Source: an uncultured Aquimarina sp. (GTDB lineage: Bacteria > Bacteroidota > Bacteroidia > Flavobacteriales > Flavobacteriaceae). From it: 64,000 nucleotides of DNA. Below, piece after piece: positions 34,509 through 44,073 of the stretch. The notes below the pieces were generated by a model that did no database searches, was not told the origin of the DNA, and saw only the letters and a list, made by a program, of their open reading frames with translations. A program made the position numbers and the translations under genes. Location of the stretch: positions 434,001 through 498,000 of the forward strand of contig NZ_CANLOZ010000003.1 of assembly GCF_947492965.1 (NCBI RefSeq), read 5' to 3'. Numbering within the stretch: position 1 is the first letter of the stretch; every line of letters begins with the position of its first letter.

Positions 34509-37280
34509 GTGCCCAATATACTCACTACTTATTTTCTTTTATTTTCTGTCTTAATCTGCAATAGTCAGAACATAGTATTAGACTCTGTCAATGTTCCTAA
34601 AAATTTCAAAAATCATTACCATATTTCGAAAGAAGAACTTACTATAGATGATATTTTAAAAGTTGACAAAAAAGAATTTTCAAATAGGGAGATAAAAAAT
34701 GTTGAAATAGGCACTTCGTATTGGAATATCTTTTCTTTTACCTTAAATACTGATGTACCACCAAAGTATATTGAGTTTAGCTTTGCTGTAACTGATAAAA
34801 TTACACTATACATCCCTAGAATAAATGAAGAATATGATCATTTTGTAACGGGACTTTCCTATCCGACCCAAAAAATAATTTCGCTACAAGAATCTTCAAA
34901 AATACTGGTAAGGGCAAAAGATATTGATTTTTCAAAACTCTTTTACACCCATAATAAACCAATGACTATTTATGGGCTACAGTCGGTAAACGAACAAAGT
35001 AATGTAGTAGCCTATAATAAGAAACCTCTATATGAAAATATAGGGTTTCGAAAAAGATTGATTGATCATACAACATTTGATTTTCAGTTTTTTCTGTTGA
35101 TTGGGATGATAATGATATCTTTTGTTTTTATGCTTTTGCACTATTTGATTATGGGGAAAGTATATTTTCTGTCTTACGCTTTGTACCTCTTTTTTCTAAT
35201 ATTTAATTATGGTTATAGGACTCCGTATTTCTATAATTTTTATTCAGAAATACATCCAAACTTGTATTTCTATTTGAATCAAAATTGCCAAATGCTGGCA
35301 AATTTGAGTTATATGTTTTTCGCTAAACAGTTTATTGATATCAAACAGTATTATCCAAAACTTAATCCGGTTTATAATTTTGCGATTTATCTCTTTATAA
35401 CATTCATAATTATCTATAATATTATAATTATCACTAATCCCTTTTATCCTTATCACGAAGATATAATGAAAACCTCTGTGTATATTTTATCACTGATAAG
35501 TTTAGGATTTGTAGTATATATGTTTGTAAAGAGAAAACTCACATATACTGCAATTATTTTTATAGGAAGTATCATGTTACTTATCGGTTATGTACTATGT
35601 CTTGTATTAGACAACTTCTTTATTCTGGTACCTCTTATAGTTATAGAAACGACGCTTTTTATGAGTGTAATATCATATTTGGATCTTAGAAACTTTAAAA
35701 AAGCATTAGAGAGTGACAAACTAAGACAGATTAATGAATTTAAAAGTAAATTCTTTTCAAGTATATCACATGAGTTTAGAACACCATTGACTTTGATTTC
35801 AGTACCTATCCAGGAAAAGTTGGAAGACAATAGTATTTCTGAAAAAGATCGTTCTGATTTTGAAATGATCAACAGAAATAATGAGCGTTTATTGAATTTG
35901 GTTGATCAATTACTTGATTTGTCAAGAATAGAAGCAGGAAGTCTTAGTCTTAAGGTTAGGAATGGTAATATTCATAATCTCCTAAATCTCATAGCAAATT
36001 CTTTCATTCATTTGAGTAATAAAAAGAACATTTCTTATGATATAAAAATTCCTGAAGGCGAAGGTGCTAAAACCCGTTTTGATCCTGATGTAGTAGAGAA
36101 AATTGTAGTTAACCTCTTATCAAACGCTTTTAAGTATACTCCGATTAGAGGTTCGGTTATTCTGAAAGCAAGTACAAGTAGTGATGATAATTGGTTAAAT
36201 CTTGAAATAAAAAATACTGGAAGCGGACTATCTAAAGAACAATTAAACAGGATATTTGATAGATTCTATCAAGTAGATGAGAATAAGGAAGGATCGGGTA
36301 TAGGTTTAACTTTAGTTAAAGAATTAGTAGAATTACATAAAGGCTCAATTGAAGTTGATAGTAAGCTTAATAAATGGACTTGTTTTAGTATAAAAATTCC
36401 AATATCTAACGATGTTTATCTGAAGGAAGAAATACTGAATGCTGAATTAAATGAAAATAAAAATTTACAAATTCATTTGGATCCATCATTACCGATTAAA
36501 TCAAATAAAATAAGTTCTGAAGATGTTCCGGTTTTATTAATTGTAGAAGATAACGTCGATCTTACCAAAATTCTTAAAGAAGCTTTTGAAAACAGTTTTA
36601 ACGTGGTAATAGCAAATAATGGACAGAATGGTGTAGAGCTAGCTTTAGAGTATATCCCTGATATTATCATTTCGGATATTATGATGCCTGTAAAAGATGG
36701 TGTCACTCTAACTAAGGAATTAAAAAACAATGAATCTACTAGCCATATTCCTGTGATACTTTTAACTGCTAAGGTAGGTGAAGAAAATGAACTTATGGGA
36801 ATTGAGACTGGAGCGAACGACTATATCTATAAACCTTTTAGTAAAAAAATTTTAGTAGCCAAAGTCAAAAACGTACTAGAATCCAGAAAAAAGCTGCAGG
36901 AAAAGTATAGTGGAAAATCAATCTTCAAAATAAATCCTTTGGACATCTCTCCAATGGACAAAGAGTTTTTGAAGAAAATTGAAATTGTTTTTAATGAAAA
37001 GCTGACCGATCCTTCATTTAATGTAAAAGAATTTAGTAGACATCTTAATCCCAGTTTAAGAACCATAGAACGTAAGTTAAAATCCCTAACCGGGTTAACT
37101 CCTGTAGAGTTTATTGAATCTCACAGACTTGAATTAGGAGCTGAACTACTAAAAAAAGATTCGAGTATCAGAATTCAAGAAGTAGCGTATGATGTGGGTT
37201 TTAATAGTCCGTCCTATTTTTCCGAGCGATTTAAATTAAAGTATGGATGTAGTCCTACCGATTACCAATATAAAAACTAA
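34509..37280 (+). CDS. Hybrid two-component sensor: 7TMR-DISM, kinase, receiver, AraC-type HTH
   Basis: The 923-residue protein starts with GTG and a signal peptide (LTTYFLLFSVLICNSQ). Domains in order are: a periplasmic beta domain of the 7TMR-DISMED type (about 30-170), seven membrane helices (about 190-390), HisKA with SISHEFRTPLT (near 418), and HATPase (SGIGLTLVKEL). A receiver with DIIISDIMMPV follows (about 670-790), and an AraC-family HTH (RTIERKLKSLTGLTPVEFI, VGFNSPSYFSERFK) ends the protein. It is a one-protein signalling path from outside the cell to DNA. It is 64 bp after the protease and 190 bp before the giant gene, so the probable target is one of these promoters. Confidence 0.92.
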   Translation: MPNILTTYFLLFSVLICNSQNIVLDSVNVPKNFKNHYHISKEELTIDDILKVDKKEFSNREIKNVEIGTSYWNIFSFTLNTDVPPKYIEFSFAVTDKITLYIPRINEEYDHFVTGLSYPTQKIISLQESSKILVRAKDIDFSKLFYTHNKPMTIYGLQSVNEQSNVVAYNKKPLYENIGFRKRLIDHTTFDFQFFLLIGMIMISFVFMLLHYLIMGKVYFLSYALYLFFLIFNYGYRTPYFYNFYSEIHPNLYFYLNQNCQMLANLSYMFFAKQFIDIKQYYPKLNPVYNFAIYLFITFIIIYNIIIITNPFYPYHEDIMKTSVYILSLISLGFVVYMFVKRKLTYTAIIFIGSIMLLIGYVLCLVLDNFFILVPLIVIETTLFMSVISYLDLRNFKKALESDKLRQINEFKSKFFSSISHEFRTPLTLISVPIQEKLEDNSISEKDRSDFEMINRNNERLLNLVDQLLDLSRIEAGSLSLKVRNGNIHNLLNLIANSFIHLSNKKNISYDIKIPEGEGAKTRFDPDVVEKIVVNLLSNAFKYTPIRGSVILKASTSSDDNWLNLEIKNTGSGLSKEQLNRIFDRFYQVDENKEGSGIGLTLVKELVELHKGSIEVDSKLNKWTCFSIKIPISNDVYLKEEILNAELNENKNLQIHLDPSLPIKSNKISSEDVPVLLIVEDNVDLTKILKEAFENSFNVVIANNGQNGVELALEYIPDIIISDIMMPVKDGVTLTKELKNNESTSHIPVILLTAKVGEENELMGIETGANDYIYKPFSKKILVAKVKNVLESRKKLQEKYSGKSIFKINPLDISPMDKEFLKKIEIVFNEKLTDPSFNVKEFSRHLNPSLRTIERKLKSLTGLTPVEFIESHRLELGAELLKKDSSIRIQEVAYDVGFNSPSYFSERFKLKYGCSPTDYQYKN

Positions 37281-37470
37281 TATCTGTCTTAAATTCTTAC
37301 TGTTTTCTGTATAATTCACCTACTGATTTCTTTGTTAAGCACTGTTGTCATTGACTTGTCGTAGTTCTGATAGATTATGTCGTATTTCTGATAATTGGAT
37401 TGTCATTATAAGATTTATTTTGAAGATATCTCACCCCGTTTTTTTGCATAAATTATTAAATTCATACTGT

Positions 37471-40400
37471 ATGGCTTCTTTACAATATACCTTTAATACT
37501 GAAAACTTAGAAAATTCTTCAGAGATTCAAAGCTTAATTATTGAAGTAGAATTTCCTCGATTTTCATTTATTAATGATCATGGAACTCTTCGAAGGTTTA
37601 CAAATGGTATTAAAAAATTTAAGGCATCACATCAAATAACTGATAAAGAATATTTTGTTGATTTGCCTTTATCAGAGATCGTTGGAAATAAACTTGAAGA
37701 TATTTATGGTTTTTTTAGATATTATTTTATCGATGTATTGAACCCTCAGATTGATATCAATGATTTTTCAGTTCAATTTAAGATAAACATTAAGGATAGT
37801 TTTGGACAATTAATCAAATCTGAGATGTTTGAGGGGATTTTTTATCAAAAAGCTTCAATTTCTTCAGATTTTGATGAGAGAAATTTTAACCAAGAACTTT
37901 CTGATTACGAAAATTCTTATAGACCTTATGATAAAAACTCGCAATTAGGGAGGATATACAACATCGAAGCATTACAAAATTTAGCAAAAGAAAGAAATCC
38001 GAATGTTTTTATTTTAAACAAACAGGTTTTTGAGTTTTTCAAATTAGACATATATACTAAATCAAAAACTATTCGTACTGATGATTTTAGTCGTCTTTCT
38101 TCAATTTCCGAAGCTCAAATTTTGGATTTGTTACAAATTGTTGTAGATCTAAAACAGGACCACGTAAATCCTGATATTTATCTCGTTCAACTTAATGATT
38201 ATTTAAAAAATATATTAAAGATCAATGTGAATTACGATTCAAATAGCCCAGTTATCGCTTTTCTATATGAGAGCATAAATAAATATCAGAATTTCTTATT
38301 GGATTTCCCTCTCACGCTTGCTAAAATAAAAACGGTTTCAGTAAAAGGAAACCTAGAATTTCTAACAGATAAGGAAGTGGCTAATAAAGATTTAGATTTT
38401 TACAGTTTAGTTCTGGAAGCCCCGAGAATAGATAATACTCCATTGATATTAAAGTACATTTGGAATTCATCTAATGATACTATTTCAAACAATAAGATTG
38501 ATTTTTCATTTGATAACAGTACTCCAATTATTACTAATAGTCTATCTAATTTTGTTACTGTAAAATTGAAAGGATTTGACGGAACTACTTTGTGGAATGA
38601 AAGATTTAGTCCTAATGATAAAAAATTACAAAACCTTTCCATAGAAATAGAAGAGTATTTCCCAGGGAATATCAACTTAGGATCAAATATAGGTTCTAAC
38701 AAGGGTATAAAAAAAATTAGAGGTAAAGTTTTACAGAATAGTAATAAGCATAAATTGAAAGACCTTACAATAACCATTAAGGCAAAAAAAGAAATAGATA
38801 GTGAATCACAAATTGTAGCAGTAACAACTACAGATAAATCGGGAAATTTCTTTATGCCTTATCCTTATGGTAATTATACGGAAGCTCAAATTTTTGTATC
38901 ATTAATGCCTAACAGTCCGGCAGAAATAAAAATATATCCGGATAATAATAACGAAACAATTTCTGATGATTTTATTTTTTTACTTTTAGATGAGGAAAGT
39001 GTAATTGATCTAGATAAGGAAAAAGAAGACGATTGTGGATGCAATGAAACCAAAAAAGCAAAGCGACTTCCTGATCAAGCAGATTTAATTGAGTCTGATG
39101 AATATTCACAAGATATTGGAGGCACTTGTCTTAATTTATCTACACCAAACAGAACACTTCGTGAGTATAGTTACAATGCAATAGTAAGGATTACAGATCC
39201 TGAAGTGTCAAATTACACTTTTAAAAAGATTGAAGGAGAAGATGGAACCATACGCTACAATTTAACTCCCGGAGATGGAGAAGAAGCTTATAATCGAGAA
39301 GAAATAGGTTTGAACAATCCTGTAAATTGGCAAGATTCTCCATTGGTAACAAAAGCTTCTAATTATCCAAATCAAGACTCTGATTTATCCTTCTATCAAG
39401 CTGTGACTGTAGCTACTGGTCATATATTGTATTTTAAATCTGTATTTAAAGCAGATGGATATTCATTAGGAGATTTGGTGTATTCACTTCCATTAGCACC
39501 GGGTCAGAAAAAGCAAATTGTAGTTTTTGAATCCTCGCATGCATTACAAGGTGCAGAATCACAATCTCTATCACAAGGAGAAAGTCTTACTGCAGGGTTA
39601 ATTAGCGATAGATTCATAACAGACCAACTTAGTGGCGGGATTAATGAATCTTTAAATGGACAAAGTAAAGCACATACCTCTGGGATGTCGGCAGGTCTAG
39701 GTGCTGCAGGTTCTTATGGAGGCATTGGTGCTTCATTGGGAGTAGCTGGTGGATTTTCGAATTCGAATTCTTCAGCATCTCAAAATAGCTCTAGAAACAT
39801 CTCTCAGTTCTTTGGAGAAAAATTAAGACAATCTTTAATGCAAAATGCAGAAAGTTATAGAGCGTTAAATGCCTCTGTTGTCACCACAGTTACTCAAGAC
39901 CAAAATTATGGCGTTACAGCAGAAACTATAGCGAATCATAACCATTGTCATTCTTTAACAATGATGTATTTTGAAGTTCTTAGGCACTATGCCATTTATC
40001 AAGAAGTTTCTCATGTAGAAGAATGTGTTTTCATTCCTCTTTTGTTAACTCATTTTACAACAGAAAATATTAATAAGTGGAAAGATATATTGGCAACGAA
40101 TTTATTACCAATACCTTCTAATACATATTTAGGTAAGTTTTCATATTTCTTTGGAAAGAGAAATCATCCACTGTTGAAAGCTTTTGATGCTAATAAAAGA
40201 ATTCAAACAAACTATGATCGTGTAGATTTTCCTAAAGAAGGAGAAACTTATGCAGATGGAGATGTTGAAAGTATTCAGGGAAGATTTTCCATGAATGTAA
40301 ATATGCCAAGACCAAAAACAAAATACGATAGAATAAAGTCCTTACCAATTATTACAAAAATAACGAAACACAGTGAGTTTGATGCTTTAGCAACGGCAAA

Positions 40401-43134
40401 AGCTTTCGCTAGTCCTTGGCCTTGGGATTGGGGTCCAAAATTCAAAGAAGTTGAAACTCGAACATTAGAAAAAGCTAAAATGTTTGATCATTTTATGATA
40501 ATGGATGATAATTTTCAATCAGTGCCAGCTGCACAATGTATAAGAGTTGTCAATTTTCATAGGCCATATAATGTTGAAAATAATGGAGTGAATTTTTCAA
40601 TACAAAGAGAAGAATTCTTTGATGGAGGACACATAGATAAATTGTTATGGGAATCCTATGCCAAGATTTTGGGTTATACAGGTGAGGATGCCGTTTATGA
40701 TATGTTAGACTATTATTTTAAAGGGCGATTAATTGCAGAATGGGATGAAATTTTCTATAAAGATATTTTGCCTATTGTTTTTTCTAAAATAGTCGATTCC
40801 ATTTCAATCCATTACGGTTCGGTAACCACTTCAGAAATTAAAAAGACAGTTACAATTAATGGAGAATCAAAAATTGTTACTGATTATAAATTTAAACCGG
40901 AGGGAGCGGGATTACCTTTAGACTTTTCTACAGAAACAAAATATACTGGAGGGCATAAAAAAATAAATGTAAACTTTCGATCAACAGGGTCTATTGGACA
41001 AACGAGAAAGGATTTGGGAGGAGATGAAAAGTATTTAAGCATTATTTCTAATAATGAGGATATATACGATTTAAAAAATCATATCAAATTAAATTTAGGA
41101 AGAGTGAGTTTGCACTATTCAACTGCCCATTTCACAGGAAGAATTTTTAATGGTTATGTAAATGATGATCTTTTAGATGGCACTAATCTTTATATTCCTC
41201 TAACAAGAAGGGATAAAATAAATCCGCGAAAAGAAGACGAATACCTAGTAAATGAACTTATTGAACATCTTAATAGCAATTTAGAGTATTATAATAAAGT
41301 GTTGTGGAAAAATTTAGATCCAGATAGGCGTTATATGTTGTTAGATGGATTTTCGATTCAAACTTACACTTCCTCAGGTCATAAAGGCAAAATGAGAAGT
41401 ATAGCCTCTGTTGTAAAAAATGAACTAATAAATATTACAGGTAACTCTTTGGTATTTCCAGTAGCTGATGGGTATAAAGTTGGACAGAATGTAATTCTTG
41501 AAACTATTGGTGATAATGTAACCCAAGAAATTTCTTTATTAGATTATTATAAACCCTTAACACCTATCCCTCCTTATAGAATAAGCGTGCCAACACGAGG
41601 CGTCTTTATGGAAGCGGTTCAAGGTTCTTGTGATGCATGTGAAATGGTTAAGGAAAACTCTTCTCAAGATTGGGATAAATTTAGAACTGAAGAGACAACA
41701 TCTATCTCTCCTATCATAACCCCAACACCAACCATAAATCAATATACACCTAAATACAAGGATTTTGCTCAACCTTTAGTAAATATTCAAAATGCTCCGG
41801 ATGCCCCAGCACCTGCTACAGGATTATCCGGTATAAATCAATTACTCGGCAAATCCGATGTATTTAAAGATATTACTGGCTTAGCCGCTAATCAAAGTAA
41901 TGCGATTGAAACCTTTAAGGCAAATACTGAAGCCGCACAGAAATATGCAGAAATGGCATCTAGTTTAGCAAAACAACAGCATAATACTAAAAATGCTAAA
42001 GGAATACAAGGTGATATAAACAAGGCTAAGAACGAAGGTGTTATATCTGATGAAGATGCCAAAAAATTAACAAGACAACATTTACAACAACAAATCGATG
42101 GTGGCGAAAGTATTCGCAATGAGGCTAAATTTGAAAGAGAGCAAAGCAGGCCATCACTTTCTGAGATTGCTTCGGAAGCTGTAAGTAAAGGTCAGTCTGT
42201 TGAGGCTGAAAGGACAGATTCTGATGGAGTTCAAGAGTCTTTTAAAATTCAAAAGTTAATTTCTAGCGTGAATAATGATAATCAGGAAGTTGAAATTTCG
42301 GAAAATGCTCTTTTTACAAATATATGGAGCTGGACTCGAGCACGTATGCCTTACAAAGATGATCTTAGAAAAGAAGGGATTCAAATGATAAAGAATACTG
42401 GAATAACTGATGTTGTTTTTCACTTGAACTCAATTAACTCTCCTAATTCATTTGAGTTTTTGGATAATAAAAGTCAAAATCAAATTATTGATGGATTAAG
42501 AACAACCCTCGATAGCTTCCAGAATGAAGGGTTATATTTGAATATTCACTTAATGTTTTTTCCACGTCCTTTTAGAGGTTTTATAAGGGATGCTGTAGAT
42601 CAAATTTTACCAATTGTTCAAGAATTTAGAATAAAGTCTGTCCTTCTTGATGCAGAGAAGAATTGGAGAAAAATTGGAAGTCAACATCAATGGTGTTCAA
42701 ATTATTTAAGAGATAATTTTAAAAATCAATTAGGTGATACTAAACTTGGATTTACTTCAGATGTAAAACTTACTGGGAGGGGAGCTCTTTTAGCTAGAAT
42801 TTGTGATTATTTAATGCCTCAAGCTTATAGTACATCCGGAACTAAACATAATGATGCTCATCTTCGAAGACCAGGGGAGATGCAGGTGGGTCGATATAAC
42901 TCCTATAGTACTTTAAACATTCCAATAATTTTTGCTCTTGCTGCTTGGGACTTACAAAAGCCTCGAAATATTCCTAATGCATCTGATTATGATACCATGG
43001 CTTATACGATAAATAAAATTTTAGAAATTGAAAATTATGATCCAAGAGAAATAGCCTATTGGACATTGCCTTTAGTACAGCATAATTCCGAGATAGAAAG
43101 ATTTATTAAAGAATTAAAAGTGGCCATTGTTTAG
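37471..43134 (+). CDS. Giant modular protein with C-terminal glycosidase-like barrel, function unknown
   Basis: ATG 37471 (MASLQYTFNTENL) is preferred; the 42 extra residues in the ORF track begin at a TTG and look like translated leader. The 1,887-residue product has no signal peptide. Visible parts in order are: an unassigned N-terminal region (1-400); a carboxypeptidase-regulatory-like beta domain (about 410-490); a DDCGCNE cysteine patch; a segment with YSLPLAPGQKKQ (about 670); and a Gly/Ser-rich stretch (about 730-775). A long helical region, an Ala/Gln-rich coiled coil (about 1470-1560) and a final 275-residue alpha/beta-barrel-like domain with LLDAEKNW and MPQAYS follow. The barrel recalls GH25/DUF1906-like lysozyme folds, with Asp-x-Glu as candidate catalytic residues. 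It is the main cargo of the island. Confidence 0.8.
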   Translation: MASLQYTFNTENLENSSEIQSLIIEVEFPRFSFINDHGTLRRFTNGIKKFKASHQITDKEYFVDLPLSEIVGNKLEDIYGFFRYYFIDVLNPQIDINDFSVQFKINIKDSFGQLIKSEMFEGIFYQKASISSDFDERNFNQELSDYENSYRPYDKNSQLGRIYNIEALQNLAKERNPNVFILNKQVFEFFKLDIYTKSKTIRTDDFSRLSSISEAQILDLLQIVVDLKQDHVNPDIYLVQLNDYLKNILKINVNYDSNSPVIAFLYESINKYQNFLLDFPLTLAKIKTVSVKGNLEFLTDKEVANKDLDFYSLVLEAPRIDNTPLILKYIWNSSNDTISNNKIDFSFDNSTPIITNSLSNFVTVKLKGFDGTTLWNERFSPNDKKLQNLSIEIEEYFPGNINLGSNIGSNKGIKKIRGKVLQNSNKHKLKDLTITIKAKKEIDSESQIVAVTTTDKSGNFFMPYPYGNYTEAQIFVSLMPNSPAEIKIYPDNNNETISDDFIFLLLDEESVIDLDKEKEDDCGCNETKKAKRLPDQADLIESDEYSQDIGGTCLNLSTPNRTLREYSYNAIVRITDPEVSNYTFKKIEGEDGTIRYNLTPGDGEEAYNREEIGLNNPVNWQDSPLVTKASNYPNQDSDLSFYQAVTVATGHILYFKSVFKADGYSLGDLVYSLPLAPGQKKQIVVFESSHALQGAESQSLSQGESLTAGLISDRFITDQLSGGINESLNGQSKAHTSGMSAGLGAAGSYGGIGASLGVAGGFSNSNSSASQNSSRNISQFFGEKLRQSLMQNAESYRALNASVVTTVTQDQNYGVTAETIANHNHCHSLTMMYFEVLRHYAIYQEVSHVEECVFIPLLLTHFTTENINKWKDILATNLLPIPSNTYLGKFSYFFGKRNHPLLKAFDANKRIQTNYDRVDFPKEGETYADGDVESIQGRFSMNVNMPRPKTKYDRIKSLPIITKITKHSEFDALATAKAFASPWPWDWGPKFKEVETRTLEKAKMFDHFMIMDDNFQSVPAAQCIRVVNFHRPYNVENNGVNFSIQREEFFDGGHIDKLLWESYAKILGYTGEDAVYDMLDYYFKGRLIAEWDEIFYKDILPIVFSKIVDSISIHYGSVTTSEIKKTVTINGESKIVTDYKFKPEGAGLPLDFSTETKYTGGHKKINVNFRSTGSIGQTRKDLGGDEKYLSIISNNEDIYDLKNHIKLNLGRVSLHYSTAHFTGRIFNGYVNDDLLDGTNLYIPLTRRDKINPRKEDEYLVNELIEHLNSNLEYYNKVLWKNLDPDRRYMLLDGFSIQTYTSSGHKGKMRSIASVVKNELINITGNSLVFPVADGYKVGQNVILETIGDNVTQEISLLDYYKPLTPIPPYRISVPTRGVFMEAVQGSCDACEMVKENSSQDWDKFRTEETTSISPIITPTPTINQYTPKYKDFAQPLVNIQNAPDAPAPATGLSGINQLLGKSDVFKDITGLAANQSNAIETFKANTEAAQKYAEMASSLAKQQHNTKNAKGIQGDINKAKNEGVISDEDAKKLTRQHLQQQIDGGESIRNEAKFEREQSRPSLSEIASEAVSKGQSVEAERTDSDGVQESFKIQKLISSVNNDNQEVEISENALFTNIWSWTRARMPYKDDLRKEGIQMIKNTGITDVVFHLNSINSPNSFEFLDNKSQNQIIDGLRTTLDSFQNEGLYLNIHLMFFPRPFRGFIRDAVDQILPIVQEFRIKSVLLDAEKNWRKIGSQHQWCSNYLRDNFKNQLGDTKLGFTSDVKLTGRGALLARICDYLMPQAYSTSGTKHNDAHLRRPGEMQVGRYNSYSTLNIPIIFALAAWDLQKPRNIPNASDYDTMAYTINKILEIENYDPREIAYWTLPLVQHNSEIERFIKELKVAIV

Positions 43135-43238
43135 TTAGTGACTTAGGCTTAAAAAGAACCTTTTCTAGATCAAACATAAACCCAAATAAAGTGAATATAT
43201 TGATTTGGTACATGAATACCTGTTTTTTTAACTTTTCA

Positions 43239-43260
43239 GGTGGGGGGTTCTGGTGGGGGT
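43239..43260 (+). repeat. Right pair of GGTGGGGG repeats
   Basis: GGTGGGGGG (43239-43247) and GGTGGGGGT (43252-43260) have the same 13-bp step and the same orientation as the left pair at 30750. They lie about 84 bp inside the right att core. Confidence 0.75.
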
Positions 43261-43302
43261 TTTTTTACTGTTTTTTCATGTTTTTACAACTTTAAAGAAT
43301 TT

Positions 43303-43325
43303 AAATTATTGATAATCAATACTTT
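43303..43325 (+). repeat. Right copy of the TTGATAAT island-end motif
   Basis: AAATTATTGATAATCAATACTTT contains the perfect palindrome ATTGATAATCAAT. It lies 19 bp from the right att core and is similar to 30684-30706. Confidence 0.5.
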
Positions 43326-43343
43326 ATTTTGTGAATATTCACC

Positions 43344-43386
43344 CTCATAACCCGAAGGTCGCAGGTTCGAGTCCTGCTCCCGCTAC
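43344..43386 (+). repeat. attR core, 43-bp direct repeat of tRNA 3' part
   Basis: This is an exact copy of 30510-30552. It lacks the acceptor and D-arm half and so is not a functional tRNA gene. Confidence 0.92.
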
Positions 43387-43390
43387 TAGG

Positions 43391-43425
43391 AAAAAGCTTC
43401 AGAAATAATCTGAAGCTTTTTTTAT
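43391..43425 (+). terminator. Ancestral tRNA-fMet terminator beyond attR
   Basis: A 13-bp perfect stem (AAAAAGCTTCAGA / TCTGAAGCTTTTT) with a T tract lies just outside the island. It is presumably the original terminator of the tRNA gene before insertion. Confidence 0.85.
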
Positions 43426-43500
43426 TCTCAAAATTAGATGTGCGGTATTTTGGTTTTCTTCGCATAAGCTCACATAAAATTCAAAAACATAACACATTCA

Positions 43501-43543
43501 TGATAAATGTCATATTTATCGGATTCTACAGGAATTACTTTTG
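43501..43543 (+). promoter_or_regulatory. CRP/FNR-type box and -7 element of hpf
   Basis: TGATAAATGTCA (43501-43512) is followed by TACTTTTG (43536-43543), 35 bp from start to start. The predicted transcription start (about 43548) excludes the ORF-track start at 43507. Confidence 0.75.
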
Positions 43544-43566
43544 GAGTATATTTTAAAGTAATGCCT

Positions 43567-43869
43567 ATGAAAACAAATATTCAGTTCGTGCAGATGCCAA
43601 CCAGTGAAGCTATGGAGGGTTATGTGCATGAAAAATTAGAAAAACTCTACAGGAAATACGATTGGATTATTAAATCCGATGTTTTTTTCAAAAAAGAAAA
43701 TGATCCCAAAGGAAAAGGGAAAATTTGTGATATAGAACTAAGTATTCCTGGTCCTAGAATTTATGCTACTTCCAATGAAAATAATTTTGAAATGGCATTT
43801 AAAGAAACTCTTAAGGATATCGAGACACTGCTTAAGAAAAAGAAGCAGGAGATGAAACCATATCATTAG
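43567..43869 (+). CDS. hpf: Ribosome hibernation promoting factor, short form
   Basis: From ATG 43567 (MKTNIQFVQMPTSEAM) the protein has 100 residues and matches the HPF/RaiA (sigma-54 modulation) fold in its short form. The basic strand-helix pattern ends in a lysine-rich helix (ETLLKKKKQEMKPYH). HPF binds the 30S subunit and stores ribosomes in inactive form. The start is chosen because the CRP/FNR-type box and -7 element place transcription downstream of the longer ORF start. It is grouped with universal stress and microaerobic genes, which suggests ribosome storage under low oxygen. Confidence 0.88.
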   Translation: MKTNIQFVQMPTSEAMEGYVHEKLEKLYRKYDWIIKSDVFFKKENDPKGKGKICDIELSIPGPRIYATSNENNFEMAFKETLKDIETLLKKKKQEMKPYH

Positions 43870-44073
43870 TACCATTTACAAATTTGATAATATTCGATTC
43901 TAAAGGGCGCTATCTATCAATATACCTATTTAATTAGTCTTGCTCTATGAATTTATTTATAAATCCATGCATCTAAACCCATGAAATAAGCCATAACAAT
44001 TAAGTTGATATTCACCGATATGATTAGATGGTCATTCCATCTAACCATTAAAAAACAACAAAAATATAAACAG

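Larger units (their letters stand above)
30510..43386. mobile_element. Genomic island in tRNA-fMet, integrase-less
   Basis: The island is bounded by exact 43-bp direct repeats derived from the 3' part of the tRNA (30510-30552 and 43344-43386), so the unit length is about 12,834 bp. It leaves a complete tRNA on the left, as tyrosine-recombinase elements do. Both inner ends carry paired GGTGGGGG repeats and a TTGATAAT motif that may be recombinase arm sites. The cargo is four genes on the plus strand: AAA+ ATPase, S8 protease, 7TMR-AraC hybrid sensor and a 1,887-residue protein. No integrase, relaxase, transposase or phage gene is visible, so it is either a remnant or a non-autonomous element mobilised in trans. 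Confidence 0.88.

Noticed and set aside
30553-43343. Integrase, transposase or phage gene in the island
   Set aside because: All four large ORFs have other domain patterns, and the remaining ORFs are short shadows of them.
43344-43386. Second tRNA gene
   Set aside because: Only the part from the anticodon loop to the 3' end is present; it is the att duplicate, not a tRNA.
44006-44017. Possible CRP/FNR-type box before the usp gene at 44074
   Set aside because: TGATATTCACCG keeps only the left half, and no TAnnTTTG element lies 35 bp downstream.
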